A stretch of DNA of 64,000 bases. Source: Nonomuraea fuscirosea (GTDB taxonomy: Bacteria > Actinomycetota > Actinomycetes > Streptosporangiales > Streptosporangiaceae). Location of the stretch: positions 91,251-155,250 of the forward strand of contig NZ_PVNG01000031.1 of assembly GCF_003001935.1 (NCBI RefSeq). Reading direction: 5' to 3'. The notes beneath the pieces were generated by a model. That model was not told the origin of the DNA. It saw nothing but the letters and a program-made list of their open reading frames with translations, and did not search any database. Of this stretch, positions 33,245 through 41,565 are shown piece after piece. How positions within the stretch are numbered: the first letter of the stretch is position 1; each line of letters starts with the position of its first letter. Position numbers and translations under genes: made by a program.

Positions 33245-33637
33245 ATGGCATCGGTGACGTTTCGCGACGAGTCCGCGACCGGGCGGGCGTTGGAGGAGTT
33301 CTCCGTGCCCGGCCTGCCCGACCTGATCTCGGCCAGGGAGCTGGTACGGCTGCGCGTGCGCGAGGAGGTGGCCCGGCACAACGCCTCCCCCACGGCGCAC
33401 TTCCGGGGCCTGGTCAAGCCGACCGACGCCGAGGCCGAGCTGAACGGCTACCGCTTACGCACCGCGCGCCGGCTCGACTGGGAGCGGCAGGCCGACGCCA
33501 CCGAGGCCGCGTTCGCCCGCAACGGCTTCCTGCTGCTGGTCGGCGACCGGCAGATCGAGGATCTGGACGTGCTGATCGATCTGGCCGCCGATCCCGTCGT
33601 GTCGTTCGTCAAGCTCGTCCCGCTGGTCGGTGGCTGA
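33245..33637 (+). CDS. Small protein with MoaD/ThiS-like C-terminal Gly-Gly, coupled to a DUF4132 gene
   Basis: A 130-residue protein with a start ATG at 33245. The N-terminus reads as a beta-hairpin and helix (VTFRDESATGRALEEFSVPG, then ARELVRLRVREEVAR). The last 35 residues run NGFLLLVGDRQIEDLDVLID to FVKLVPLVGG, ending exactly in Gly-Gly. This resembles the end of ubiquitin-like MoaD/ThiS carriers (a strand, a short turn, then xLxPxxGG). The stop is 1 base before the DUF4132 start. In my memory this gene recurs next to DUF4132. Function unknown; the ubiquitin-like reading is a proposal. Confidence 0.88.
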   Translation: MASVTFRDESATGRALEEFSVPGLPDLISARELVRLRVREEVARHNASPTAHFRGLVKPTDAEAELNGYRLRTARRLDWERQADATEAAFARNGFLLLVGDRQIEDLDVLIDLAADPVVSFVKLVPLVGG

Positions 33638-33638
33638 G

Positions 33639-35726
33639 ATGAGCGTGCTCGACAACGTGCTGTCCCCGCTCGCGCAGCGCCTGCTGCACCTGATCACCGG
33701 CACCGCGAACGATCCCACGCACTGGCCGGGGGCCTCCCGGCTGAGCGTCGGCTTCGCCGGGCTGGGCAGCGGGGCGATCATGGCTCCCACCTCGTACTAC
33801 GCGCTCGACGAGCGGGCCAGGAAGCGGCTGGTCGAGCCGGCCCGCGAGCTGGTCGGATTCCTGCTGGAGGAGGTCAGGAGACACGCCTACGGCCGTCTTC
33901 CCGTGCTGGTGGCGGCCGGGCTGGCGGGCCTGGACGCCGACGTGCGCGCCGTGCTCGCCGAGGGATGCGGGCCGATCGCGGTCGCCGAGATGGACCTGCT
34001 GCTCAGCTGGGACGTGGAGCTCAGGGCGCTGTTCGGTGAGGCCGAACGTTTTTCCGAGCCGGTGCCCAGCCTGCCCGCCTGGCTCGCCGGGCTGCCCGGA
34101 TACCTGGGCTTCGCCCGTACGGCGCTGGAGACGGCGCGCGACCGCGTCGCGGCGATCCACGCGGGCGAGATCCCGTACCGCGCGGAGAAGGCGTTCGACG
34201 ACGGCGAGAAGCGGGTGCTCGGCAGGGCAGTGCGGCTGGCGCTCTTCCGCGACGAGACCTGGCTGCCCGAGCTGCTGGACGAGCTCGTACGCGGGATCGC
34301 GGTGGCCCCCACTCAGGCCAAGACCCTGCCCTCGCAGGCGTTGCTGTTCGAGATCGCCCGCGCGGCGGAGCAGTATCCGACGCCCGAGGCGATCTCCGCG
34401 CTGCGCACCGCCCGCCGCATCACCCGGCACGGCGGGGTGCCGATGCAGCTCGACCGCAAGTTCAAGCGCATGGAGCCGGCTCTGGCGGATCGGCTGGAGG
34501 TGGCGTTCAGGATCCCCGACGGGCGGGTACGCGAGACGTTCGGCGAGCACACGGCGGTGATCTCGACCGACGACGGGGTCGAGCTGTCGTGGTGGCACGG
34601 GGACAAGAAGCTCAAATCGGTCCCGGCTGCGGTCAGGCGGGAGTACCCCGACGAGGTCAAGCGGCTGCGCGAGCTGGCCAAGCTGACCCAGCAGCAGCAG
34701 GCGACCCTCGGCCGGGCGCTGGAGGCCGGCTACACCGGCGACACGGCCGCGCCATACCGGCGGCTCGACGGCCATCCGGTCACTGAGCGGCTGATCTGGG
34801 AGTTCGAGGTCTCCCCCGGCGTGTGGCGCGCCGAGCTGGGGCTGAACGTGCCCGACCTACCGGTGCGGCTGTGGCATCCGGCCCGCGCGTCCGTGGCCGA
34901 CGTACGCGGCTGGCGGGAGGTGGTGCAGGGCAAGGAGCTGCGGCAGCCGTTCAAGCAGGCCTTTCGCGAGATCTACCTGCTCACCCCCGCGGAGGAGGCG
35001 GCCGGCCACTGGTCCGGCCGCTTCGAGGGGCACGTGGTGCACTATCGCCGGTTGCGGGCGCTGTTCAAGGACCGGGGCTGGCAGTCCAAGTTCCAGGGCC
35101 ACTGGGAGGAGGACTGCGACGCGCACCGCGTCATGGCGGGCGGAGGGTGGCGGGCGTCGCTGGAGCACTATCTGTCCGGTGACGACTACGCCGAGATCGG
35201 CCGCGCCCGCTTTCAGCGGATGGCCGGCGGGACGTGGCACGACGCGCCGCTGACGGAGGTGCCGCCGCTGGTGTTCAGCGAGGCCATGCGGGACATCGAT
35301 CTGTTCGTGGCCGTGGCCTCGATCGCGACCGATCCCGAGTGGACCGGCCAGGGGCCCGACCGGCTGCGCGACTACTGGCAGGCCGGCCCGTTCGCGCCCC
35401 TGCCGCCCTCCGCCGAGGTGCGCAGGGACGCGCTGTCCCGCCTGATCGGGCGCACGGCCATCGCCGACCGGTGCTCCCTCACCGATCGACATCTGGTGGT
35501 ACGGGGTGATCTGCGCACGTACAAGATCCATCTGGGGTCGGCGAACATCCTGATGGAGCCCAACGACGCCTACCTGTGCATCGTCTCCGCCCGCGGCCCC
35601 CAGCCGGGGTTGTTCCTGCCGTTCGAGGAGGACGGGCGGCTGGCGCTCATCCTCAGCAAGGCGTTCCTGCTGGCGAACGACACCGCCATCACCGACCCCT
35701 CCATCACCCGCCAGCTCCAGGGATGA
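33639..35726 (+). CDS. DUF4132-family protein
   Basis: A 695-residue cytoplasmic protein. The C-terminal ~350 residues show DUF4132 landmarks: KELRQPFKQAFREIYLLTPA, then a long middle region, and YKIHLGSANILMEPNDAYLC near the end. The N-terminal half is helical with HEAT-like stretches (RIPDGRVRETFG, DEVKRLRELAKLTQQQQATL). I chose the ATG at 33639, immediately after the stop of the Gly-Gly gene; an in-frame GTG nine bases upstream is possible. DUF4132 proteins have no established function; some occur with AAA ATPase and VWA genes in suspected conflict systems, but no such partners lie here. Confidence 0.9.
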   Translation: MSVLDNVLSPLAQRLLHLITGTANDPTHWPGASRLSVGFAGLGSGAIMAPTSYYALDERARKRLVEPARELVGFLLEEVRRHAYGRLPVLVAAGLAGLDADVRAVLAEGCGPIAVAEMDLLLSWDVELRALFGEAERFSEPVPSLPAWLAGLPGYLGFARTALETARDRVAAIHAGEIPYRAEKAFDDGEKRVLGRAVRLALFRDETWLPELLDELVRGIAVAPTQAKTLPSQALLFEIARAAEQYPTPEAISALRTARRITRHGGVPMQLDRKFKRMEPALADRLEVAFRIPDGRVRETFGEHTAVISTDDGVELSWWHGDKKLKSVPAAVRREYPDEVKRLRELAKLTQQQQATLGRALEAGYTGDTAAPYRRLDGHPVTERLIWEFEVSPGVWRAELGLNVPDLPVRLWHPARASVADVRGWREVVQGKELRQPFKQAFREIYLLTPAEEAAGHWSGRFEGHVVHYRRLRALFKDRGWQSKFQGHWEEDCDAHRVMAGGGWRASLEHYLSGDDYAEIGRARFQRMAGGTWHDAPLTEVPPLVFSEAMRDIDLFVAVASIATDPEWTGQGPDRLRDYWQAGPFAPLPPSAEVRRDALSRLIGRTAIADRCSLTDRHLVVRGDLRTYKIHLGSANILMEPNDAYLCIVSARGPQPGLFLPFEEDGRLALILSKAFLLANDTAITDPSITRQLQG

Positions 35727-35901
35727 TCGCCGGATCAAAAGGCGTCGTCCGCCCTGCCGGATTCTTCGGCTGCCACATCACGCTCCCGTCCCTGCGTTGC
35801 GGTTCGCCAGCTTTCGCCCGTACGACCGCCGCGGGTTCGCGGCGCAGGACATGATCTCCATCACACGGCTTCCGGACGATCGGCGGCACTAGCCTGGTGC
35901 G

Positions 35902-37212
35902 GTGGGATGGGATTTGGGTGAGCTTGTCGACAAGTACGACGTGCCGGGTGCGCAGGTCGCCGTGCTGGCCGATGGGGAGATTCGCGACGAGGCTGCGGGT
36001 GTGCTGAGTCTGCGTACCCGGGTCGAGGTCACGACCGACTCGGTGTTCAAGGTCGGCTCGATCACCAAGATCTGGACGGCGACGCTGATCCAGCAACTGG
36101 CCGGCGATGGCGTGCTGGATCTCGACCGCCCCGTTCGCGACTACCTGCCCGGCTTCCAGCTGAACGATCCGGCCGCCACCGCGTCCCTGACCGCCCGCCA
36201 CCTGCTCACCCACACCGGTGGGATCGACGGCAACCACTTCATCGACACCGGTCGTAACGACGACGCGATCGAGAGGTTCGTCGCCACCCTCGCCGAGGCC
36301 GACCACCTCTTCCCGCCTGGCACCATCCTCTCCTACTCCAACAGCGGGTACGTGATCCTCGGCAGGCTCGTGGAGGTGTTACGCGGCAAGCCCTTCCATG
36401 ACGTGCTCCGCGAACGTCTGGTGATGCCACTGGGCCTGGGCACCGCCGCCTTCGACGCCTACGAGGCGATTCTGCACCGCGCCGCCGTCGGCCATGTCCA
36501 TACGGGCGGAGGGGTCGTTCCCACTACGACGTGGGCGGTTTCCTACTATTCCGCTCCCAGCGGCTCCCACTTCGCGATCAGCGCACGCGAGTTGCTGGAG
36601 TTCGTCCGCCTGCATCTCACCGATCCCGCGCTGGCGGCGCTGCGTGAACCTCAGGTCGGCTCCGTTCCGGACTTCGGTGGCGGGGTCATCGGCTGGGGGC
36701 TCGGCTGGATGCTCTACCAGGACGGGGTGGTCGGCCATACCGGCGTCTCCAAAGGGCAGAAGGCCTTCCTTCGTGTCGTTCCGTCGGCGGGCGTGGCGGT
36801 GGCCGTACTGACCAACAGTTCGGGCGGCGAGCCGCTGGCGTACGAGATCTTGGCCTCGGTGCTCAAGGACCTCGCCGGTGTCGAGACGGCGCCGCTGCCC
36901 GTGCCGCCCTCGAACCCGACCCGGATCGACGCGGACCGGATGTGCGGCACCTACCGCTCCACGTTGTACGACTTCACCCTCACCAGCGAGCACGACCGCG
37001 CGTTCCTCAGCCATCACCCGCGCAACGACATCGCCGCGACTCTTCTTGGCGGGCCTGGGAAGCGTGTCGAGGTCGTCCGCCTGAACGACAGCTCGATCAT
37101 CACCGCCGAGCCGAAATCCGGGGGCCACCAGGTCCTGTCTCTGGTGGGCTGTGACGGACGCGGACGCGCCCGGTTCCTGCACGACGGCGCTGCTGCCTAC
37201 CGGATCTCCTGA
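35902..37212 (+). CDS. Beta-lactamase-fold serine hydrolase
   Basis: A 436-residue protein with a GTG start. The class C beta-lactamase/DD-peptidase motifs are present: Ser53-Ile-Thr-Lys56 (SITK), Tyr145-Ser-Asn147 (SYSNSGY) and VGHTG in place of KTG. There is no signal peptide, so it should act in the cytoplasm as an esterase or peptidase-type hydrolase. A C-terminal domain of about 100 residues (CGTYRSTLYDFTLTSEHDRA) is typical of the longer members. It converges on the sigma factor gene with a 13-base gap. Confidence 0.93.
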   Translation: MGWDLGELVDKYDVPGAQVAVLADGEIRDEAAGVLSLRTRVEVTTDSVFKVGSITKIWTATLIQQLAGDGVLDLDRPVRDYLPGFQLNDPAATASLTARHLLTHTGGIDGNHFIDTGRNDDAIERFVATLAEADHLFPPGTILSYSNSGYVILGRLVEVLRGKPFHDVLRERLVMPLGLGTAAFDAYEAILHRAAVGHVHTGGGVVPTTTWAVSYYSAPSGSHFAISARELLEFVRLHLTDPALAALREPQVGSVPDFGGGVIGWGLGWMLYQDGVVGHTGVSKGQKAFLRVVPSAGVAVAVLTNSSGGEPLAYEILASVLKDLAGVETAPLPVPPSNPTRIDADRMCGTYRSTLYDFTLTSEHDRAFLSHHPRNDIAATLLGGPGKRVEVVRLNDSSIITAEPKSGGHQVLSLVGCDGRGRARFLHDGAAAYRIS

Positions 37213-37225
37213 AGGCGCGGTCACG

Positions 37226-38449
37226 TCATCCAGAGTCGATCTCCGTCTGAGCGCGGTCTTCGAGGAAGGCTCGGGCGGCTGGGTCTGTGGTGAGGGCGGA
37301 GGCTCGGGTGTAGGCCGTGGCTGCTTGCCGGTGGTGGCCGAGGCGGGTCAAGAGGTCGGCGCGGGCTGCGTGGTAGGGCTGGAAACGTTCGCGTTCGACG
37401 GGCAGTGACTCCAGGAGTGACAGGCCCGTTCCGGGTGCGCGGGTGCGGCCGATGACGGCGGCGTGGGCCACCCGGCTGCCCAGGCTCGGTGCGATCGCCA
37501 CCAGGGCGGTGTAGAGGGTGCACAGGGCGTTGTCGTCGGTGGTGCCGGTGCGGGCGCGGTCGCAGTGGACGGACTGGATGGCGGCCTCCAGTTGGAAGCG
37601 GCCGGGGGCTTGGCCGGGGCGGGCGGCTCGGCGGAGGTAGGACTCGCCCTCGGCTATGAGGTGGTGGTCCCATTCGTGGGGATTCTGGGCGTGCAGGGGG
37701 AGGTAGCGGTCGCCGGGAGGTGTGGCGCGGGCCGAGGCGAGGGTGAGGAGTGCGGCCAGGGCCCAGGCCTCGGGTTCGTCGCCGAGCAGGGTCGCGGTCG
37801 TGACGGCCAGGTAGCGGGCCTCGCCGGCGAGTGATGCCGCCTCGCCTCTCTCGGGGAAGGCCAGGGCGTAGCAGCCGTACACAGCTTCGAGGACCGGGGG
37901 CAGTCGCTCGGGCATGGCCTGCCGGCCGGGGACGACGAAGGGGATCTTGGCGTCCCTGATCCGGCGCTTGGCTCGTACCAGGCGTTGCGACATCGCCCCT
38001 GCGGGCACGGCGAAGGCGTGCGCGATCTGGGCGGAGTCGAACCCGAGCACGGCCTGCAACATCAGCGGGGTGCGGACGTTGGCGGCGATGGCCGGGTGGG
38101 CGCAGACGAACAGCAGGGCCAGGCGGCGGTCCGGGATCCCGTCCGGGTCGAGGTCGTTCAGTGGGTGAACGGCGCCGGTGGTCGCCTCCAGTGGCTGGTT
38201 GCGGCGGTGGGCGGCGGATTTCCACAGGTCGCGCTGCCGGTTGCGGGCCACCGTCAGCAGCCAGCCGTCGGGATTGTCCGGTACGCCGTCGCGGGGCCAG
38301 GTGGTCAGGGCCTGTTCGAAGGCGTGCGCCAGGGTGTCCTCGGCGAGTTCTACGTCGCCGGTCGGCGCGGCCAGGAGGGCGAGCAGCCGGCCGTACGAGG
38401 CTCGGGCGGTGCGTTCGGCGACCTGATGTGCGGCCTTCTCACCGGTCAT
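37226..38449 (-). CDS. ECF42-type RNA polymerase sigma factor with C-terminal DUF6596/TPR-like extension
   Basis: A 407-residue sigma factor. Region 2 (LAEDTLAHAFEQALTTWPRD, PDGWLLTVARNRQRDLWK) and region 4 (QIAHAFAVPAGAMSQRLVRA) are clear. A C-terminal extension of about 220 residues contains the group pattern HAQNPHEWDHHLIAEGESYL and PGRFQLEAAIQSVHCDR. Group ECF42 normally sits beside a DGPF protein, and one lies just upstream on the same strand. The 5' end is odd: three tandem 17-base repeats each carry an ATG, so the start at 38449 is the last of three in-register candidates (see the repeat entry). Confidence 0.93.
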   Translation of the reverse strand: MTGEKAAHQVAERTARASYGRLLALLAAPTGDVELAEDTLAHAFEQALTTWPRDGVPDNPDGWLLTVARNRQRDLWKSAAHRRNQPLEATTGAVHPLNDLDPDGIPDRRLALLFVCAHPAIAANVRTPLMLQAVLGFDSAQIAHAFAVPAGAMSQRLVRAKRRIRDAKIPFVVPGRQAMPERLPPVLEAVYGCYALAFPERGEAASLAGEARYLAVTTATLLGDEPEAWALAALLTLASARATPPGDRYLPLHAQNPHEWDHHLIAEGESYLRRAARPGQAPGRFQLEAAIQSVHCDRARTGTTDDNALCTLYTALVAIAPSLGSRVAHAAVIGRTRAPGTGLSLLESLPVERERFQPYHAARADLLTRLGHHRQAATAYTRASALTTDPAARAFLEDRAQTEIDSG

Positions 38450-38483
38450 GTCGCCTCACCGGTCATGACGTCTCACCGGTCAT
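38438..38483 (-). repeat. Triplicated start-codon cassette with two mini-ORFs upstream of the sigma factor
   Basis: Read on the minus strand, ATGACCGGTGAG occurs at 38483, 38466 and 38449 with a 17-base period. The first two copies encode six-codon mini-ORFs, MTGETS and MTGEAT, each ending in a TGA that overlaps the next ATG (ATGA). The third ATG opens the sigma factor. Each copy contains a GTGAG element about six bases before the following ATG, so each can act as ribosome binding site for the next. Confidence 0.85.
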
Positions 38484-38536
38484 GACGTCTACCGGGTCGC
38501 GGCGACACGGCCTCGGGCACAGCCCGTTCCCGCCGA

Positions 38537-38914
38537 TCATGACGATGGAACCCAGGTCCCGGCCTCCGTGTGTACGGCGCCGGGGCGGATCTCGACGGTG
38601 CCCCACGACAGTGGCGGGGCCTGGCGGGCCCAGTCCAGGGCGGTGTCCAGGTCCGGGACGTCGATGACGATCACGCCCCCGAGCTGCTCCTTCGTGTCGG
38701 CGAACGGGCCGTCCTGGATCCGCGGCTCCCCGTCCACCAGCGTGAGCGTGGTCGAGCTGGACGACGGCTGCAGCACCTGGCCGCTGACCAGGATCTCGGC
38801 CTGCTCCAGGGTGGCGGCGTAGGCGGCCATGGCCCGCATGCCCTCGGCCATCGCCTCCGCCCCGATCGACTCCTCGGTGGCCTCGCCGTAATGGAACAAC
38901 AACATGTACCGCAT
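38537..38914 (-). CDS. DGPF/YCII-family protein, partner of ECF42
   Basis: A 125-residue protein with the DGPF motif (DGPFADTKEQLGG) and the family start RYMLLFHYGEATEESIG. YCII-fold proteins of this kind are the usual neighbours and targets of ECF42 sigma factors. The start ATG has AGAGGAAG upstream. It lies between the shortened DHFR-like gene (17 bases upstream) and the sigma factor, so all three may form one transcript. Its biochemical activity is not known. Confidence 0.93.
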   Translation of the reverse strand: MRYMLLFHYGEATEESIGAEAMAEGMRAMAAYAATLEQAEILVSGQVLQPSSSSTTLTLVDGEPRIQDGPFADTKEQLGGVIVIDVPDLDTALDWARQAPPLSWGTVEIRPGAVHTEAGTWVPSS

Positions 38915-38931
38915 GTCTGGATTCTTCCTCT

Positions 38932-39408
38932 TCAGCTGGTCAGGTAGCGCGCGATCAGCACGCCGGTCGTGGTGGTGATCGTCTCCTGCAAGGCCAGGTC
39001 CGTACGTTCTCCCGCGCCGAACAACCGCGTGCCCGAGCCGAGCACGGCCGGGTGGATCAGCAGGACGCACTCGTCCACCAGGCCCGCCGCGTGCAGGGAG
39101 AGGTAGGCGAGGTCGGTGCCGGGCCGGCGGGAGGTGACGTACTGGGGCGCGTTGACCAGCGCCTCGGTGAACGGGTTCGGGTCGGTCACCGAGGTCCGGT
39201 GGCCGAGCATGTCGTCGTACGAGCGGTGCCCGAAGAGCATCGCGGCGGCCGGGTCCATGCCGCCGACGTACTTGGCGATCACCTCGTCGGCGTACCCGAT
39301 GCCCCAGCCGCCGTGACGGAAGCCGCCCCTGGTGTCCTCGTCCGCCCGGCCCGGGCCCTGCATGACGCCGTCCAGGCTGAGGTTCGCCAGAACGCTGATC
39401 GTGCCCAT
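38932..39408 (-). CDS. DHFR-family protein with an apparent internal deletion
   Basis: A 158-residue protein beginning ISVLANLSLDGVMQGPGRAD. It matches the RibD-C/DHFR-like family up to ALVNAPQYVTSRR, then jumps to PGTDLAYLSLHAAGLVDECV and ends normally (HPAVLGSGTRLFGAG). Relatives I know carry about 30-35 further residues here, including the glycine-rich GSG loop that helps bind the nucleotide. The frame is intact, so this is either an in-frame deletion that removed cofactor binding or a shortened variant. Strong SD (GGAGAG). It is the first gene of the DGPF/sigma cluster. Confidence 0.88.
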   Translation of the reverse strand: MGTISVLANLSLDGVMQGPGRADEDTRGGFRHGGWGIGYADEVIAKYVGGMDPAAAMLFGHRSYDDMLGHRTSVTDPNPFTEALVNAPQYVTSRRPGTDLAYLSLHAAGLVDECVLLIHPAVLGSGTRLFGAGERTDLALQETITTTTGVLIARYLTS

Positions 39409-39511
39409 CTTCTCTCCTCGTGATCGTGCCGGCCGCAGGAGCGGCCGGCACAGTGATGACGAGGTCGGGAGGGGTGAACAGACACGCGGTCGCGCGATGG
39501 GTGGAAAAGGT

Positions 39512-40759
39512 TCAGCCGAGCCAGGTCGCGAGCTGGGACATGGCGCTGGAGGACCAGCCGAGTTTGAGGTGGTTGAGCGGGAGGGTCACCGTGGCGGCGC
39601 GGTTGGCGATGCCGTCGGTCGCGGTGCAGCTCGCCACGAAGACGGCGCCGTCGGACGGGCCCGTGTGCTCGTTGTGCAGCAGCGCCATGTCCGGCATGTT
39701 GCCGCACAGCTGGTAGACCGGCACGCTCGACGCAGTGCCCGCGTTGATGAGGGGCTGGACGAGGGAGCCCCGGTCGATGGCCCACTGGATGCCGCGGCCG
39801 GCCGTGTAGAAGCCGGTGCCGCCGTAGTAGGTGGTGTACCAGTCCTGCTCGGCGACGGGCAGCGGGTAGACGTCGTCCCAGCGGTAGAGCATGTCGTCGG
39901 AGCCGGGGTAGGCGTTGCCCTCGTAGCTGAGCTCGGGGTGGTTGCGCCACAGCGCGTAGCAGACCATCTGGGAGTGCGGCGCGGGCGCGTTCAGCGAGCC
40001 GCCGCATTCAGGAAATATCGCGAAATCGTGGGTCCAGCCGTGCCGATAGCCCCAGTCGAAGCCCTTGTTCGGCCCGCCGACGAGGATCAGCTTCCTGACG
40101 TCGCCCGCGTACGCCGTGCCCCAGGACTTGCGCAGCGACGAGACGTACATGCGCGCGTTGAACGCCCCCTTCGACCAGCCGATCACGTCCACCTGCGCGG
40201 CCCCGGTCTTCGCCCGGATCCTGGCCACGGCGTCGTGGATCTGCTCGGCCCAGTAGTGGCCGTCCCCCGTGATGTGCGGGAAGCCGATCGCGAAGACCTT
40301 GTAGCCCCGGCCGTCGAGGTGCTGCATGAGGCCGGTGGTGGGGCAGCTGGCCTGGCCGCAGCCGTACGCGCCGCTCGCGTTGGGGTTGGCCCAGGCCAGG
40401 TCGGCGGTCTGGTTGGCGCCGTGCACGAGCAGCACGGGGGTGGTCTTGGTGCCCGTCTGCCAGCCCGGCGCGTGGTACAGCAGGAAGCGCGAGGAGTGCG
40501 GGCGGGCGACGTCGCCGAAGAGCCGCCTGGTCTGTCCCTTCTGATCGCCGCGTCCGTCGGACGGGTACGTCTCGGCCTGGAACCCGGTGGAATCGTCCTT
40601 GTAGCGCTCGACGAGGGCCCAGCCGTTCTCCAGGCCCGAGGTGTAGGTGGCCTCCAGCGTCACCGATCCCGTCGCGGTCGCCGCCGCGGGTGTCGTGACC
40701 AGCGCACCGGCCGATAAAGCGAGGGCCGCGACCATCCGCGTCCACGAACGCCGTCCCAT
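39512..40759 (-). CDS. Secreted alpha/beta hydrolase (lipase/esterase type)
   Basis: A 415-residue exported protein. A signal peptide is present (RMVAALALSAGALVTTPAAA). The alpha/beta-hydrolase core has VLLVHGANQTADLAWANP (oxyanion region), the nucleophile elbow VDVIGWSKGAFNARMY (G-x-S-x-G), and a likely catalytic His late in the chain (LNHLKLG). Several cysteines (CGQASC, ECGG, QLCGN, SCTATDG) suggest disulfides. The ATG at 40759 follows GGGAGG. It probably cleaves lipids or esters in the medium. Confidence 0.9.
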   Translation of the reverse strand: MGRRSWTRMVAALALSAGALVTTPAAATATGSVTLEATYTSGLENGWALVERYKDDSTGFQAETYPSDGRGDQKGQTRRLFGDVARPHSSRFLLYHAPGWQTGTKTTPVLLVHGANQTADLAWANPNASGAYGCGQASCPTTGLMQHLDGRGYKVFAIGFPHITGDGHYWAEQIHDAVARIRAKTGAAQVDVIGWSKGAFNARMYVSSLRKSWGTAYAGDVRKLILVGGPNKGFDWGYRHGWTHDFAIFPECGGSLNAPAPHSQMVCYALWRNHPELSYEGNAYPGSDDMLYRWDDVYPLPVAEQDWYTTYYGGTGFYTAGRGIQWAIDRGSLVQPLINAGTASSVPVYQLCGNMPDMALLHNEHTGPSDGAVFVASCTATDGIANRAATVTLPLNHLKLGWSSSAMSQLATWLG

Positions 40760-40889
40760 CAGACCTCCCACGAAGCTGAAGTTGAGCCATGCTCACCCGG
40801 CCCAGGACGCCGGTCAATGTGAGCCGCCCCCATAGCCCGGTGTCGGCCGCCGACGGGCTTGGACCTCTCATCGCCACGGAATACGGACC

Positions 40890-41045
40890 CTAGCCAGGGT
40901 GGACGGTCAGGTCGCCCCAGTGGGCCGGCCAGGCGATGCGCCGGCCGATCGTCCAGGCGAGCAGGCGGACACGGCCCGGTGGGACGATCACGGTGCCGTC
41001 CTCAAGCGCGGCGGGGCCGGCCGCCGGGTCCAGGGAGTCGATCAT
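40890..41045 (-). CDS. Possible 51-residue protein
   Basis: A short frame, MIDSLDPAAGPAALEDGTVI to WPAHWGDLTVHPG. Codon third positions look coding-like and it fills the gap between two minus-strand genes, but there is no good ribosome binding site and no similarity I recognise. It may be spurious. Confidence 0.3.
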   Translation of the reverse strand: MIDSLDPAAGPAALEDGTVIVPPGRVRLLAWTIGRRIAWPAHWGDLTVHPG

Positions 41046-41125
41046 GCCGGCCGACGATAACGGCGAGCTCCGACATTCGCGCGAGGCTCGCACGATGTCG
41101 TGGGGTCAGGCGTCGTCGCACCCCT

Positions 41126-41443
41126 TCACCCGCACCCCTTCACCCGCACCAGGTAACGCGCCAGGTCTTCCGTCGTTACGCGCTCCTCGCCTATGGGGGC
41201 CGGCCCCTCCCCCGCCTTCACGTCGCCGTAGGCCCAGGACTCGGGAGTGATCTCAGGCGTGGGTGTCGGCGTCAGCGTCGGTGTCGGTGTCGGTGTCGGT
41301 GCGTTCTCGGCGATCCAGGCGTCGACCAGCCTGTCCCTGGAGGGCGCCGTCATCAGGCAGGACACGCCGACCGGCGCCGCCGCCGGCAGCGCCGGGACCG
41401 CGGCCAGCCCAAGGCCGACCAGAACCGCGATACGCCACCCCAC
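41126..41443 (-). CDS. Small secreted protein with a Thr-Pro linker
   Basis: A 105-residue protein with a GTG start (GGGAGG upstream) and a signal peptide (GWRIAVLVGLGLAAVPALPA). After about 25 residues (CLMTAPSRDRLVDAWIAENA) comes a linker of alternating Thr and Pro encoded by a hexanucleotide repeat, then a short C-terminal part (ESWAYGDVKAGEGPAP) ending in VRVKGCG. Two cysteines are outside the linker. Function unknown; it may be a surface-displayed peptide. Confidence 0.75.
   Translation of the reverse strand: MGWRIAVLVGLGLAAVPALPAAAPVGVSCLMTAPSRDRLVDAWIAENAPTPTPTPTLTPTPTPEITPESWAYGDVKAGEGPAPIGEERVTTEDLARYLVRVKGCG
41261..41303. repeat. Hexanucleotide GGTGTC microsatellite
   Basis: About seven imperfect GGTGTC units in the + strand sequence. 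They encode the alternating Thr-Pro linker of the minus-strand secreted protein. Slippage here would change linker length by two residues per unit without shifting the frame. Confidence 0.85.
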
Positions 41444-41565
41444 CGCCGCCTCCCGACCGCGCTTGGACCAGGCGCCCCAGCATGCCTTACCTAGATCACG
41501 AACAGAGCATTCACGGTGCGGGGCAGGAGGTCCGGAGTGGCATCGGGGCGAATAGGATCAACCGC

